Shown: positions 17,093 through 25,687 of the stretch, one piece after another
Numbering within the stretch: the stretch's first letter is position 1
Layout: every line of letters begins with the position of its first letter
NCBI GenBank assembly: GCA_902764235.1
Contig: CACWVH010000010.1
Location: 1 to 38,241 of the forward strand
Source of the DNA: an uncultured Ruminococcus sp.
Lineage (GTDB): Bacteria; Bacillota; Clostridia; Oscillospirales; Acutalibacteraceae
Direction of reading: 5' to 3'
Length of the DNA: 38,241 nucleotides
The notes under the pieces: model-generated
Told to the model about the DNA's origin: nothing
The model's database searches: none
What the model saw: only the letters and a program-made list of their open reading frames with translations
Translations under genes and position numbers: made by a program

Positions 17093-17702
17093 GTCAGTGT
17101 GATACTGCGCCGGCGTGCCGCCGGGGTCTCAATTCACGGCTTAGTCAGTCTGAAAAAGGTTTACTCGGGTACCGCCAGACCTTTTGAGCATAGACTGCAT
17201 CAGAATTATTATCCAAAGCTGATTGCCAATTATAGTTTTACATATAGTGACACTACATCACGCCGACGAATTCAACAATTTCAATATTAAAAATTCATAT
17301 GGTTTAACATTGATTTTTATCTCACATAAATATTTTTTATGTTATAACAACCGCACGCCGTAAACGGTTTCGGCTATGCCTCAACCGACGGCTGAGCGAA
17401 CGTTTAATAAATTTTTTAAAATAGTTTCTATAGGTTAAAATTTATAGTATAATATTTTATGTGAATCAGATATTTACAGCTTGTGACATTCACCGGATAA
17501 ACCAATGGTATCTGTCACACTATTTATCAGCGTTTTTCTGAAAAAATATTTTTTTAATTTTTAAATTTTTCCGAACATTTTATAATTTTAATGAATCTGT
17601 ATCTATGGAAAGGAAAATCAAAGCTTATTAAAGCAAAGGATTATAATGCCTATTGTTTTAAATGTAAACGTCTTAAAATTTTATTTTACGGAGGAAAATA
17701 CC
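17093..17702 (+). other. AT-rich intergenic region and leader of the truncated BspA-like gene
   Basis: About 600 bases without a gene. It contains a small perfect hairpin CCGGCG-TGC-CGCCGG near 17110 and a 7-base inverted repeat AAAAGGT/ACCTTTT near 17160. A possible promoter has TATAAT at 17448-17453 with a weak -35 (TTTCTA, 17425-17430). Downstream is an inverted repeat TGTGACA (17482-17488) and TGTCACA (17513-17519), either an operator or a leader stem. The leader would be about 240 nucleotides. GCATCAGAATTATTAT near 17200 also occurs in the ftsE leader. Confidence 0.5.
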
Positions 17703-18050
17703 ATGGAAATCAAAAAAACATCAAAAAGAATTCTGACCTGCACACTTGCGGCTCTTATGCTTGCCGGTGCGGCTGTGTCAATGCCGGCTGTTATCCCTCA
17801 GAGCAGCCTGACCGTAAGCGCTGCGCAGACCTATGGGGATTTTGAGTATGAGGTCAAAAACAACTTAGTTTTTTCCGAACTTTTTGATAATTTGCCTGAT
17901 ATATTTTCTACGGAATGGAATTATCCTGCTTATAGTAAACGACAAAAGTTTTGCCCTGATGTCATCCTGAGCGCAGTGAAGGATCTTTTCCACGAAAGCA
18001 GCGTAATCGGAAAGATTCTTCGTCGCTGCGCTCCTCAGAATGACAGATAG
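17703..18050 (+). pseudogene. Truncated secreted BspA-like protein gene
   Basis: The start is an ATG at 17703 with GGAGG upstream. A clear signal peptide (RILTCTLAALMLAGAAVSM) is close to that of the intact gene at 18195. It is followed by AAQTYGDFEYEV, the usual beginning of the mature BspA-like LRR proteins of Ruminococcus. Homology ends near residue 55. The next 80 bases encode nothing LRR-like, and from 17931 the frame runs into a MITE-like element and stops inside it. The expected several hundred residues of LRR are missing. It is probably a remnant after deletion plus insertion, although a small secreted product could still be made. Confidence 0.75.
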
Positions 18051-18102
18051 GAGAAATATTTTTCAGGCTGACAATAGGATTTTATTAATGACGTTTACTA
18101 TA
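17931..18102. mobile_element. MITE-like element, family 3, with palindromic core
   Basis: Perfect 11-base terminal inverted repeats: TATAGTAAACG (17931-17941) and CGTTTACTATA (18092-18102). The inner palindrome at 17960-18045 has arms TGTCATCCTGAG and CTCAGAATGACA with the intervening GCGCAGTGAAGGATC and its partner. That core resembles a repeat seen in many unrelated bacterial genomes (from memory). No transposase. It lies in the remains of the truncated LRR gene, 92 bases before the next LRR gene. Confidence 0.8.
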
Positions 18103-18194
18103 CATTCAGCCTTTGCCGGTAAGAAGGGATGATTTCTTTTCATATCAATCAGTTCGTCTTCTGAACAAAAAATTTAATTATGGAGGAAAAAAAA

Positions 18195-19739
18195 ATGACA
18201 ATCAAAAAATCAGCAAAAAAAATCTTAACGTGCACACTTGCAGCTCTTATGCTTGCAGGATCAGCGGTTACTGTTTTGCCGCAGGTGACAGACGGCTCAG
18301 GCATCGAGGTCCAGGCTGCTACACCTGACTCAAGCTTTGTTTTCCGTGAATGCAGCGGCGGTTACATAGTATCCAGATATACCGGTCATGAAACGAATAT
18401 TGTTATTCCGTCAAGGTATAATAACAGACCGGTAAAGGAATTAGATGCCTATGCGTTCCAGCGTAAGAACATTACAAGTGTTGTTATTCCTGATTCAGTA
18501 ACAAAAATAGGTTCATGGGCATTTCACGGCTGCAAATCTCTTAAAAAGGTAACTCTGCCGAAAACTAATGAAGACTCCGTTGGCTCCCACGCCTTTGAAG
18601 ATTGTACATCACTCACTAATGTTACTATTCCGAACGGCTGGACATATATTCCCAGCGGATTTTTCACTAAATGTGAGTCTCTCACAAGCATCTCTCTGCC
18701 CTCAAGCGTTAAAACTCTCAAAACACTTGCCTTTGAAAATTGTTATTCATTGAAAAGCGTAAACCTCGGCAGGGTCGAGAGTATCGAAAACTCTGTATTC
18801 AAGAACTGCACCTCCCTTAAAACTGTTATCCTTCCCTCTTCTGTAAAGGAAACCTCAAACTGGCTTTTTGACGGCTGCTCAGAGCTTACTGACGTTTACA
18901 TTCTGTCAGATAATATAAAACTGAACAGCTCTGCACTGCTGGACAGAAGAAACAAACCTATGACCTTCACAATTCACGGAAATGCAAATTCTGCTGCTCA
19001 GAGTTATGCAAAAGCAAAGGGCTACAAGTTTGTACTTCTTCCCACTAAGATTGCTCTTGACAAAACATCACTCAATGTCACTCAAGGCTCAACTGCAACT
19101 CTTAAAGCAACCGTTACTCCTGCGAACAATTCTGTAAGCTGGTCATCATCCGATAACAGCATCGCAACTGTATCAGGCGGTAAGATCACTGCTAAAAAAG
19201 CAGGTACAGCTACTATCAAAGCAGCTACTGTAAATGGTAAGGTCGCAAGCTGTACGGTAAAGGTCATTCCTGATGTTGTGCTCAACAAAACCACACTTTC
19301 TCTCGGTCAGAACGAGACATTCAAGCTCACAGCAAACAAGAGCGTAACATGGAGAACATCCAATTCAAAGATCGTTACAGTTGACAAGAACGGCAATATC
19401 AAGGCTGTTGGAAAAGGTAAGGCATGGGTAACTGCAAAGGCTGCAAACGGTGCTGAAACTGCATGCACAGTCACTGTAAAGAGTGCTCCCTCATGGGTAA
19501 AGCTCAACAAGGGTGTAATGACTCTCAAGGTCGGTCAGACCGGCTCGCTTTCTGCAAGCATTCCCTCTGACGCTGCCTGCGCAAAGAGAACCTTCAGAAC
19601 CAGCAACAGCTCCGTTGTCAAAATGACAAGGACCGACTGGACAGGAAGCTTCAAGGCTGTTAAGCCCGGTGTTGCTTATGTAACAGTAAGAACATATAAC
19701 GGCAAGGAAGCAAGCTGCAAGATCACGGTTGTAAAATAA
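18195..19739 (+). CDS. Secreted BspA-like LRR protein with three bacterial Ig-like domains
   Basis: 514 residues from the ATG at 18195; the ATG at 18180 lies within the GGAGG ribosome site of the real start. A signal peptide (ILTCTLAALMLAGSAV) is followed by about six LRR_5/BspA repeats (about 45-270; for example SVTKIGSWAFHGCKSL). Three Ig-like Big_2 domains then follow (about 280-355, 358-425, 428-514; for example SVSWSSSDNSIATV). It is probably extracellular and may bind surfaces or polymers; there is no LPXTG or dockerin, so anchoring is unclear. It is a paralogue of the truncated gene upstream and the gene at 19824. Confidence 0.9.
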   Translation: MTIKKSAKKILTCTLAALMLAGSAVTVLPQVTDGSGIEVQAATPDSSFVFRECSGGYIVSRYTGHETNIVIPSRYNNRPVKELDAYAFQRKNITSVVIPDSVTKIGSWAFHGCKSLKKVTLPKTNEDSVGSHAFEDCTSLTNVTIPNGWTYIPSGFFTKCESLTSISLPSSVKTLKTLAFENCYSLKSVNLGRVESIENSVFKNCTSLKTVILPSSVKETSNWLFDGCSELTDVYILSDNIKLNSSALLDRRNKPMTFTIHGNANSAAQSYAKAKGYKFVLLPTKIALDKTSLNVTQGSTATLKATVTPANNSVSWSSSDNSIATVSGGKITAKKAGTATIKAATVNGKVASCTVKVIPDVVLNKTTLSLGQNETFKLTANKSVTWRTSNSKIVTVDKNGNIKAVGKGKAWVTAKAANGAETACTVTVKSAPSWVKLNKGVMTLKVGQTGSLSASIPSDAACAKRTFRTSNSSVVKMTRTDWTGSFKAVKPGVAYVTVRTYNGKEASCKITVVK

Positions 19740-19754
19740 TCGGCTGAAAAACTA

Positions 19755-19789
19755 TCCCGACCGGCTGCTGATGGTCGTGCCGGTCGGGA
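19755..19789 (+). terminator. Hairpin between the two LRR genes
   Basis: Perfect 11-base stem TCCCGACCGGC/GCCGGTCGGGA with a 13-base loop, 16 bases after the stop at 19739. No T-run follows, so it may be a weak terminator, an RNA 3'-end stabiliser or an attenuator in front of the next gene. Confidence 0.5.
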
Positions 19790-19823
19790 GTATCAGTTAA
19801 TAATTTCAGGAGGAATAATATTT

Positions 19824-21626
19824 ATGAAAAAACTTTTTTTTAAAAGAATAGCTTCAATTTCCCTTTGCGCTGCACTTCTGCTTGGTTCAGCTGCTACAAT
19901 GCCTCAGGTTATGTCTGAAGCCGGCATTACTGTTAATGCGGCTGCAAAGACTTACAAAAGCGGAGGATGTACATTCACAGAGAATTCTGACGGCACCCTT
20001 ACTTTAACAAATGCGTCTCCTTTACTCGACGAAAATGGCTTTCCAGAAGAAAGCTGTGAAATTCCTGCCAAGTGTTCCGGCAAAACAGTGACAAGAATAG
20101 CAGCAAAAGCAATTAAAGATGGTATTCAATCCGTGTATATACCATATACTGTAACCTTCATTGATAGTGATGCTTTTTACAGTGATGACCTCGAAAAAAT
20201 AAAAGTTTCTGATTCCAATAAGTATTACAGTTCAAGTGGATGTGCACTTTATAATAAAGATAAAACAACTCTGATCAAATTCCCGAACGGCTATGGATCT
20301 GGTTATTATGATGATGATTATAATAACATCAAAGTACCCTCAGGTGTAAAAACCATTGGCAGGTATGCCTTTTCTGATTGTCAGGAAATTGAAAAAATCA
20401 CTCTCCCGGACAGTGTTCTTTATATCGAGGATTATGCGTTTTACTGGTGTACAAATCTTGCCGAGATCAATATTCCGTCCGATGTCAGATATATAGGAAA
20501 ATATGCCTTTTATGACTGCGGAACCTTACGTTATGAAGAAAATATGCCGATCAATAATGTATGGATCCCGAAATCCGTAAAATACATAGGAGAATATGCT
20601 TTCGGGTATTATAGTGATTACGAAACAGAGGATGAACCTGTTGAAAATCAACGAATAAGCGGCTACATTATACATGGCAATTCCGGCTCTGACGCAGAGG
20701 ATTATGCAAAGAAAAACGGTTTTACTTTTATCACCCATACTAATGATATTGTCAGCAGATCAACAATCAAAACAGGCGTAAGAAGCAAGATCAACTATGA
20801 TACCTTTATTGTCAATACCGGTGAAAAGGTTGTTGTAAACGGCATAGCAAAATCAGGCAAGGCACCTTATACATACGCATATTACTATAAGAGAGCCGTA
20901 AACAGTAAATGGATCTCATACTATTCAGGTTCAACCTTCGGTCCGGATACGGCAGCATCTTTTACCCCAAAAAGCAACGGCCTTTATGATGTAGAGATAG
21001 TCGTCAAGGATGCTGACGGCAATACTGACGAAACGAACCTCAAAGTCTATGCAACAAAGTCAATCGTCAACAATTCCTTTATCAATGCTGAAAAGGTCCA
21101 GATCGGCGATGATATACGTATAACAGGCGCTGCAGAGGGCGGCAGAAATGATCTGGGCTACCATTACGATTATTATTTCAAGCGAAGCTCTAATACAAAA
21201 TGGAATCTTATCGGAAGCGGTGAAGAAAAATCTTACGCTGTACTGGTTCCCAATTCTGCTGCTGACTATGATATTAAAGCCGTTGTAACGGACAAGGAAG
21301 GAAACAAAGCTGAAAAGATTTTCAAGGTCACAGCTGTAAAGAGCCTTGCGCTTACCAATATTTCAACCATCACTGCTGAAAATGTCAAGGTCGGCAAAAC
21401 TGTCACAATTGCAGGACGCACAGCCGGCGGTACAAAGCCCTGCACCTTCGAGTTCTATTTCAAGCGCAGCACAAACACAAAATGGAACAAGCTCAGCTAC
21501 GGCAATGATAAGCACACATATGCAAAGTTTACTCCCACAACTGCGGCAACATACGATATAAAAGTAATTGCTGTTGATTCAAAGGGCGCAAGAACAGACA
21601 AGAGATTCACGCTCACAGCAGAGTAA
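19824..21626 (+). CDS. Secreted BspA-like LRR protein with three tyrosine-rich Ig-like repeats
   Basis: 600 residues. The ATG follows AGGAGGAAT. A signal peptide (ISLCAALLLGSAATM) precedes LRR_5/BspA repeats (about 70-300; for example IGRYAFSDCQEIEKITLPDSV). Three tandem domains of about 90 residues follow to the C-terminus, each with a core such as YYYKRAVNSKW, YYFKRSSNTKW or FYFKRSTNTKW, then a YDI/YDV strand and a basic KVxA end. The repeats look like an Ig/PKD-type beta-sandwich family common in Ruminococcus, but I cannot name it with certainty. No cell-wall anchor is seen. It probably acts at the cell surface or in the medium. Confidence 0.88.
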   Translation: MKKLFFKRIASISLCAALLLGSAATMPQVMSEAGITVNAAAKTYKSGGCTFTENSDGTLTLTNASPLLDENGFPEESCEIPAKCSGKTVTRIAAKAIKDGIQSVYIPYTVTFIDSDAFYSDDLEKIKVSDSNKYYSSSGCALYNKDKTTLIKFPNGYGSGYYDDDYNNIKVPSGVKTIGRYAFSDCQEIEKITLPDSVLYIEDYAFYWCTNLAEINIPSDVRYIGKYAFYDCGTLRYEENMPINNVWIPKSVKYIGEYAFGYYSDYETEDEPVENQRISGYIIHGNSGSDAEDYAKKNGFTFITHTNDIVSRSTIKTGVRSKINYDTFIVNTGEKVVVNGIAKSGKAPYTYAYYYKRAVNSKWISYYSGSTFGPDTAASFTPKSNGLYDVEIVVKDADGNTDETNLKVYATKSIVNNSFINAEKVQIGDDIRITGAAEGGRNDLGYHYDYYFKRSSNTKWNLIGSGEEKSYAVLVPNSAADYDIKAVVTDKEGNKAEKIFKVTAVKSLALTNISTITAENVKVGKTVTIAGRTAGGTKPCTFEFYFKRSTNTKWNKLSYGNDKHTYAKFTPTTAATYDIKVIAVDSKGARTDKRFTLTAE

Positions 21627-21682
21627 GCTTTAATCCATGCATAAAATTGGCGGCAAAAACACCCCTGATCCATGATTATACG

Positions 21683-21774
21683 AAGGAAACACTGATTTAT
21701 TAAGAAAGCACTGAATAAGGCACGCCTCTCGGCTCAGCAATTTATTCAGTGCTTCTTTGAAACAAACGTTCCTT
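21683..21774. mobile_element. Short MITE-like element, family 4
   Basis: It begins AAGGAAACACTGA and ends TTCCTT. Inner arms AAGCACTGAATAA and TTATTCAGTGCTT form a long stem around a loop containing GCCTCTCGGC. The first 13 bases equal the left end of the element at 9340. Flanks ATACG and ATACT may be a worn target duplication. It is in the 3' region of the LRR gene. Confidence 0.55.
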
Positions 21775-21793
21775 ATACTTAATATCTTTCCCG

Positions 21794-21837
21794 AACAAAC
21801 GCACACACGATTTTTCCTCGTGTGTGCGTTTGTTTTT
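21794..21837 (+). terminator. Strong terminator between convergent genes
   Basis: A 17-base perfect stem (AACAAACGCACACACGA and its complement) with a 7-base loop, followed on the plus strand by TTT and a T-rich tail. It ends the LRR gene transcript. The minus-strand sigma-LRR frame stops at its edge (21836), so the structure may serve both directions. Confidence 0.88.
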
Positions 21838-23822
21838 ATCTGATTTTCTTCATTCCTTCAGGCAGGTACAGCTCTCCGATTTGTTGATATGCAACGAGAT
21901 TTGCAAGTCTGGTACCGGACATATCTGCGTCCTTGTTTTCGAGTATCAGATTCATCTTAATAGTTGAAACAGGTTCAACATATTTCGGCAGGTTTCCTAT
22001 CTTGTCACCCGGAAGAATAATATTCGTTTCATCGCCCCTGGGAAGAAACCTTTGCGTTTCTCCGTCGTCAAGATACTGACAATAAACATTAACCTTTCTC
22101 GCACCATTCAGAAATGCCAACTCCGAGCAGTATGTGTAATTTCTGGGCATGGTAAGACTGTCTATCCAGAATCCGTTAAATGCACCGGATTCTATCTCAA
22201 GAAGATTCGGGAATACAGATGCCAGATCCACATCTACAAAATGAACAATAAAGCTGCCATCATCAGAAACCTCCGCCTCCTCCTCATCCTCCCTGTACAG
22301 ATTAGCAATTGCGTTTTCGTCTATTCTGGTGATATTTTTATAAACGCCGCTGATACTATTGAGCTTGCTCAGCCTTTTATCTGTGAAAAAGCCCTTGGGA
22401 AGCTCTGATATATTTTCCGGCATTACCACTGTGGTGATCTTTTCCTCTGATTTGTCATCAGAGGATGATAGGATATTTCTTTATATCCTCGTGACCGGTA
22501 CATCAATATTATTGAATTTTACGTATGACGGGAACACAAGCTCAGGAGTTGAGAATTCCTTCACATAGACAAGGGTAGCCTCGTTATTTTTCGGATATAC
22601 TCTGAATTTGTAAAATCCGTCATCAGAGGTTATGAGCGTCGGCTCACCCATATCCATGGTATGGCCGTTGTCTGATACAGGCACATATACTATTTTTTCC
22701 CTGTCAACATATTCTGTAACTGTGCTGACATCATGCACAACGCTGGGGTCGCTGTCACGGTAGATCTCACGCAGTACCTCACGTTATACAATGCTCATTT
22801 CCGTCACCGTACTGACGACCACCTGCGGCTCAGATACCTCAGCTCTGAAAAGTGAGGCTTCATCCCCGGCATTTTCCTGTGTATTTTCCGACACTACCGA
22901 TTGTTCAATGTCCTCTGCCGGGAGACTGTCAGTATTGAAATTCATTGCTGTTATACCCATGCAGGCTGCGATAGATACTGCCGCAGCGGCTGCCGATATC
23001 TTTGTTGCGGCGGTATTTGAGATGGTCGTGCTGACAGCAGCAGATATACCGGTGGATGCGATATTTGTAACAGCAGAAAGACCGTTTCCGGCGGCAGACA
23101 CAGCACTTACGGTTGAATTAAGCGATGCAGCCGCACTGACAAACGCATTTGCATTTGTGCTGATGCTTTCGGGAATTGTAAGATACTGTCCGGCGTTGGT
23201 GATGATATTTGCAAAATTGCTGAAAATGTCGGTTGTATGCAGTGTAATGCCGTGCTTGTCCTCATATTCGGTTACCATGACGGCAAGCTTTTCCTTTGCG
23301 CTTTTTATACGGCTTTTTACTGTTCCGAGATTGATCCCCAGCTCATTTGCTATATCCTGATATGAAAGCTCGCCGTAAAAACGCAGCATCAGCACCTGAG
23401 AAAACTTTTCAGGCAGCCTTCCGATAAGGCTGTATACTATCCTGTCATTTTCAGACTTATCAAGCTTTTCATGGGGAACGATGTCTGTATATTCTCCTGT
23501 ATTTGTCGAGAAAACCTCGTTTATGACCTCATCATCAATATCAATATCGTCTCTGTGATTCTTTACATAATAGGTACGGCAGGTATTTATTATTATCATC
23601 CTGAGCCATGGTGAAAAGGTATCAGGGGTCTTTAATGTATCAAAGCTTCTGAAAAAGTCTGTAAAAAACCTCCTGCGCAGCATCCTCAGCATCCTCCCTG
23701 TTATGCAGCATAATAAGTGCTGCTGAATAGATTCTGTCACGAAGCAGCATAACCAGCTCATCACAGGCTTCGCTTTCTCCGCTGCGGGCTGCAATTATTA
23801 GTTCATTTGATATTTCCTTCAT
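21836..23822 (-). pseudogene. Broken ECF sigma factor-membrane-LRR fusion gene
   Basis: It starts at the ATG at 23822 (GGAG upstream) with sigma-70 region 2: MKEISNELIIAARSGESEAC, then EDAAQEVFYRLFQKL. There the frame meets TGA in CTT-TGA (23640-23645). Reading on in +1 restores DTLKTPDTFSPWL and a full region 2, then region 4 (LSYQDIANELGINLGTVKSR). A linker, a probable membrane segment (ISAAAAAVSIAACMGITA) and an extracellular part with LRR-like repeats follow. Two further in-frame TAA codons (22784 and 22481) interrupt it; both sides stay in the same frame down to 21836. With all three breaks ignored the product would be about 660 residues. It is probably decayed, though recoding at CUU-UGA is possible. 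Confidence 0.75.
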
Positions 23823-23866
23823 ATTTTTCACTCCCATATCTTGATGTATTCTTTCTGAAAAAATCT

Positions 23867-25627
23867 CTATCCTGCTGCTGCAAACTGACTGTTGAAAAGC
23901 TTGCTGTAGAAGCCGCCAAGACGTATTAGCTCATCATGGCTGCCCTGCTCTATTATATTTCCGTCCTTCATTACAAGTATGATATCCGCTTCCCTGATGG
24001 TTGAAAGCCTGTGCGCCACGATAAAGCTCGTTCTGCCCTTCATCATGCGTGCAAATGCCTTCTGAACACGTATCTCAGTTCTGGTATCTATCGAGCTTGT
24101 CGCTTCATCAAGTATCAGCATCGGCGGATCGCAGAGCATTACTCTTGCAATACATATCAGCTGCCGCTGTCCCTGTGAAAGATTTCCGCCGTCCTCGGTT
24201 ATGACTGTATCATAGCCCTCCGGCAGACAGCTGATGAAATGATGTATATGCGCCTGCTTTGCTGCGGCTATGATCTCCTCATCAGTCGCATCCGGCTTTC
24301 CGTAGGCTATATTGTCACGCACGCTGGCATTGTAAAGCCAGCTTTCCTGAAGAACCATTCCGTAATTACTGCGAAGGGTGCCCCTCGGCATATCATATAT
24401 GCTTTTGCCGTCTATTTTGATTGAACCGCTGTTAATATCATAAAAGCGCATCAGCAGATTTATAAGCGTTGTTTTTCCGCAGCCTGTGGGACCGACTATC
24501 GCTACCCTCTGACCGGAGCTGACATGAAGGTTGAAATCCGTGATAAGCGGTCTTTGCGGTGTATATGAAAAGCTTACGTGCTCGATATCTATATTGCCCT
24601 TCAGCTCATGGAATGAAGGATCATCCTCAGCTTCCTCGCTCATATCCTCGCTGTCAAGGAATTCAAAAATACGTGCTGCGCCTGCAAGAGCCGCCTGTAT
24701 CTGCGGAATAACGCCTGTTACCTCATTGAAGGGCTTTGTATACTGGTTTGCATAGGTGATGAAGGTAGCTATGCTTCCGACAGACATTGTGCCGCCGATC
24801 ACGCTCAGCGAGCCGAGTATGGTTACGGCAGAGGTGACAAGGCTGTTGACAAATCTTGTACTGGGGTTTGCAAGGGATGAATAGAACTGTGATTTCTGTC
24901 CGCAGACCCTGAGTCTTTCATTGATCTCCGAAAAGCCCTCCATTGATGCCTGCTCATAGCCGAATGCCTTCACAAGCTTCTGCTGACCCACATATTCGTC
25001 GATATATGAGCTGATCTCTCCCTGAAGCTCAGACTGTTTGACAAACTGCTTTCTTGATATCTTTGTGATGAAGGCTGCGACAAAAATTGAAAGCGGAGTG
25101 ATTATAACCACCGCTATGGCTATATACAGATTGATATACACCATAAAGCCAAGGGTGCATACTATCATCACGATACCCGAAAAAAGCTGTGTGATGCCCT
25201 GCATCAGACCGTCCCCCACACTGTCCGCATCGTTTATCATCCTGCTGATAAGATCGCCGTGAGGGGTGGTATCTATCACAGAAAGCGGAACGCTGCCCCA
25301 TTTACGGAAAATCAGTCGGCGTATATCTCTGACGGTAAAATACACTACCGAATTCGTACACATATTCATCAGCCACTGAAAAACACCCGAGCATACCGCT
25401 GTCACGGCAACCCCAAGAAGAAGCGTACCTATTGCCCCGAAATCGACCTTGCCTGCCTCTACCGCATTATCTATCGCATATCCCACGAGGATCGGCACAG
25501 TAAGGTTCAGACCCACATAAAGTATCGCAAACACAAGCGCTGCCGCTATACTGCCCTTGTACGGCGTACAGAACCGCAGAAGTCTCGGAAGTGTTCTTTC
25601 CTGTTTTATCCTTTCAGGTTTTTTCAC
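23867..25627 (-). CDS. ABC exporter half-transporter, canonical-site subunit
   Basis: 586 residues with GTG start at 25627 behind AAGGAGG. An N-terminal six-helix exporter membrane domain (about 20-310) is followed by a nucleotide-binding domain: Walker A GPTGCGKTT, Q-loop, signature LSQGQ, Walker B with catalytic Glu (LILDEATSSID) and H-loop His (IVAHRLS). It pairs with the gene upstream to form a heterodimer like BmrCD or TM287/288. The LSQGQ variant and the intact Glu mark this as the subunit that supplies the catalytic Walker B. Substrate unknown; drugs, lipids or peptides are all possible. Confidence 0.93.
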   Translation of the reverse strand: MKKPERIKQERTLPRLLRFCTPYKGSIAAALVFAILYVGLNLTVPILVGYAIDNAVEAGKVDFGAIGTLLLGVAVTAVCSGVFQWLMNMCTNSVVYFTVRDIRRLIFRKWGSVPLSVIDTTPHGDLISRMINDADSVGDGLMQGITQLFSGIVMIVCTLGFMVYINLYIAIAVVIITPLSIFVAAFITKISRKQFVKQSELQGEISSYIDEYVGQQKLVKAFGYEQASMEGFSEINERLRVCGQKSQFYSSLANPSTRFVNSLVTSAVTILGSLSVIGGTMSVGSIATFITYANQYTKPFNEVTGVIPQIQAALAGAARIFEFLDSEDMSEEAEDDPSFHELKGNIDIEHVSFSYTPQRPLITDFNLHVSSGQRVAIVGPTGCGKTTLINLLMRFYDINSGSIKIDGKSIYDMPRGTLRSNYGMVLQESWLYNASVRDNIAYGKPDATDEEIIAAAKQAHIHHFISCLPEGYDTVITEDGGNLSQGQRQLICIARVMLCDPPMLILDEATSSIDTRTEIRVQKAFARMMKGRTSFIVAHRLSTIREADIILVMKDGNIIEQGSHDELIRLGGFYSKLFNSQFAAAG

Positions 25628-25687
25628 GGTTATCCTCCTTCTGTTTTATACAAATCCAGCTGATTGTAAAATCAAAAAGACATCGAC

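Noticed and set aside
17600-17702. Possible c-di-GMP-I riboswitch before the truncated LRR gene
   Set aside because: AAAGCAAAGG resembles one conserved block, but the GGTAGGTAGCGG-type block and the paired stems are absent.
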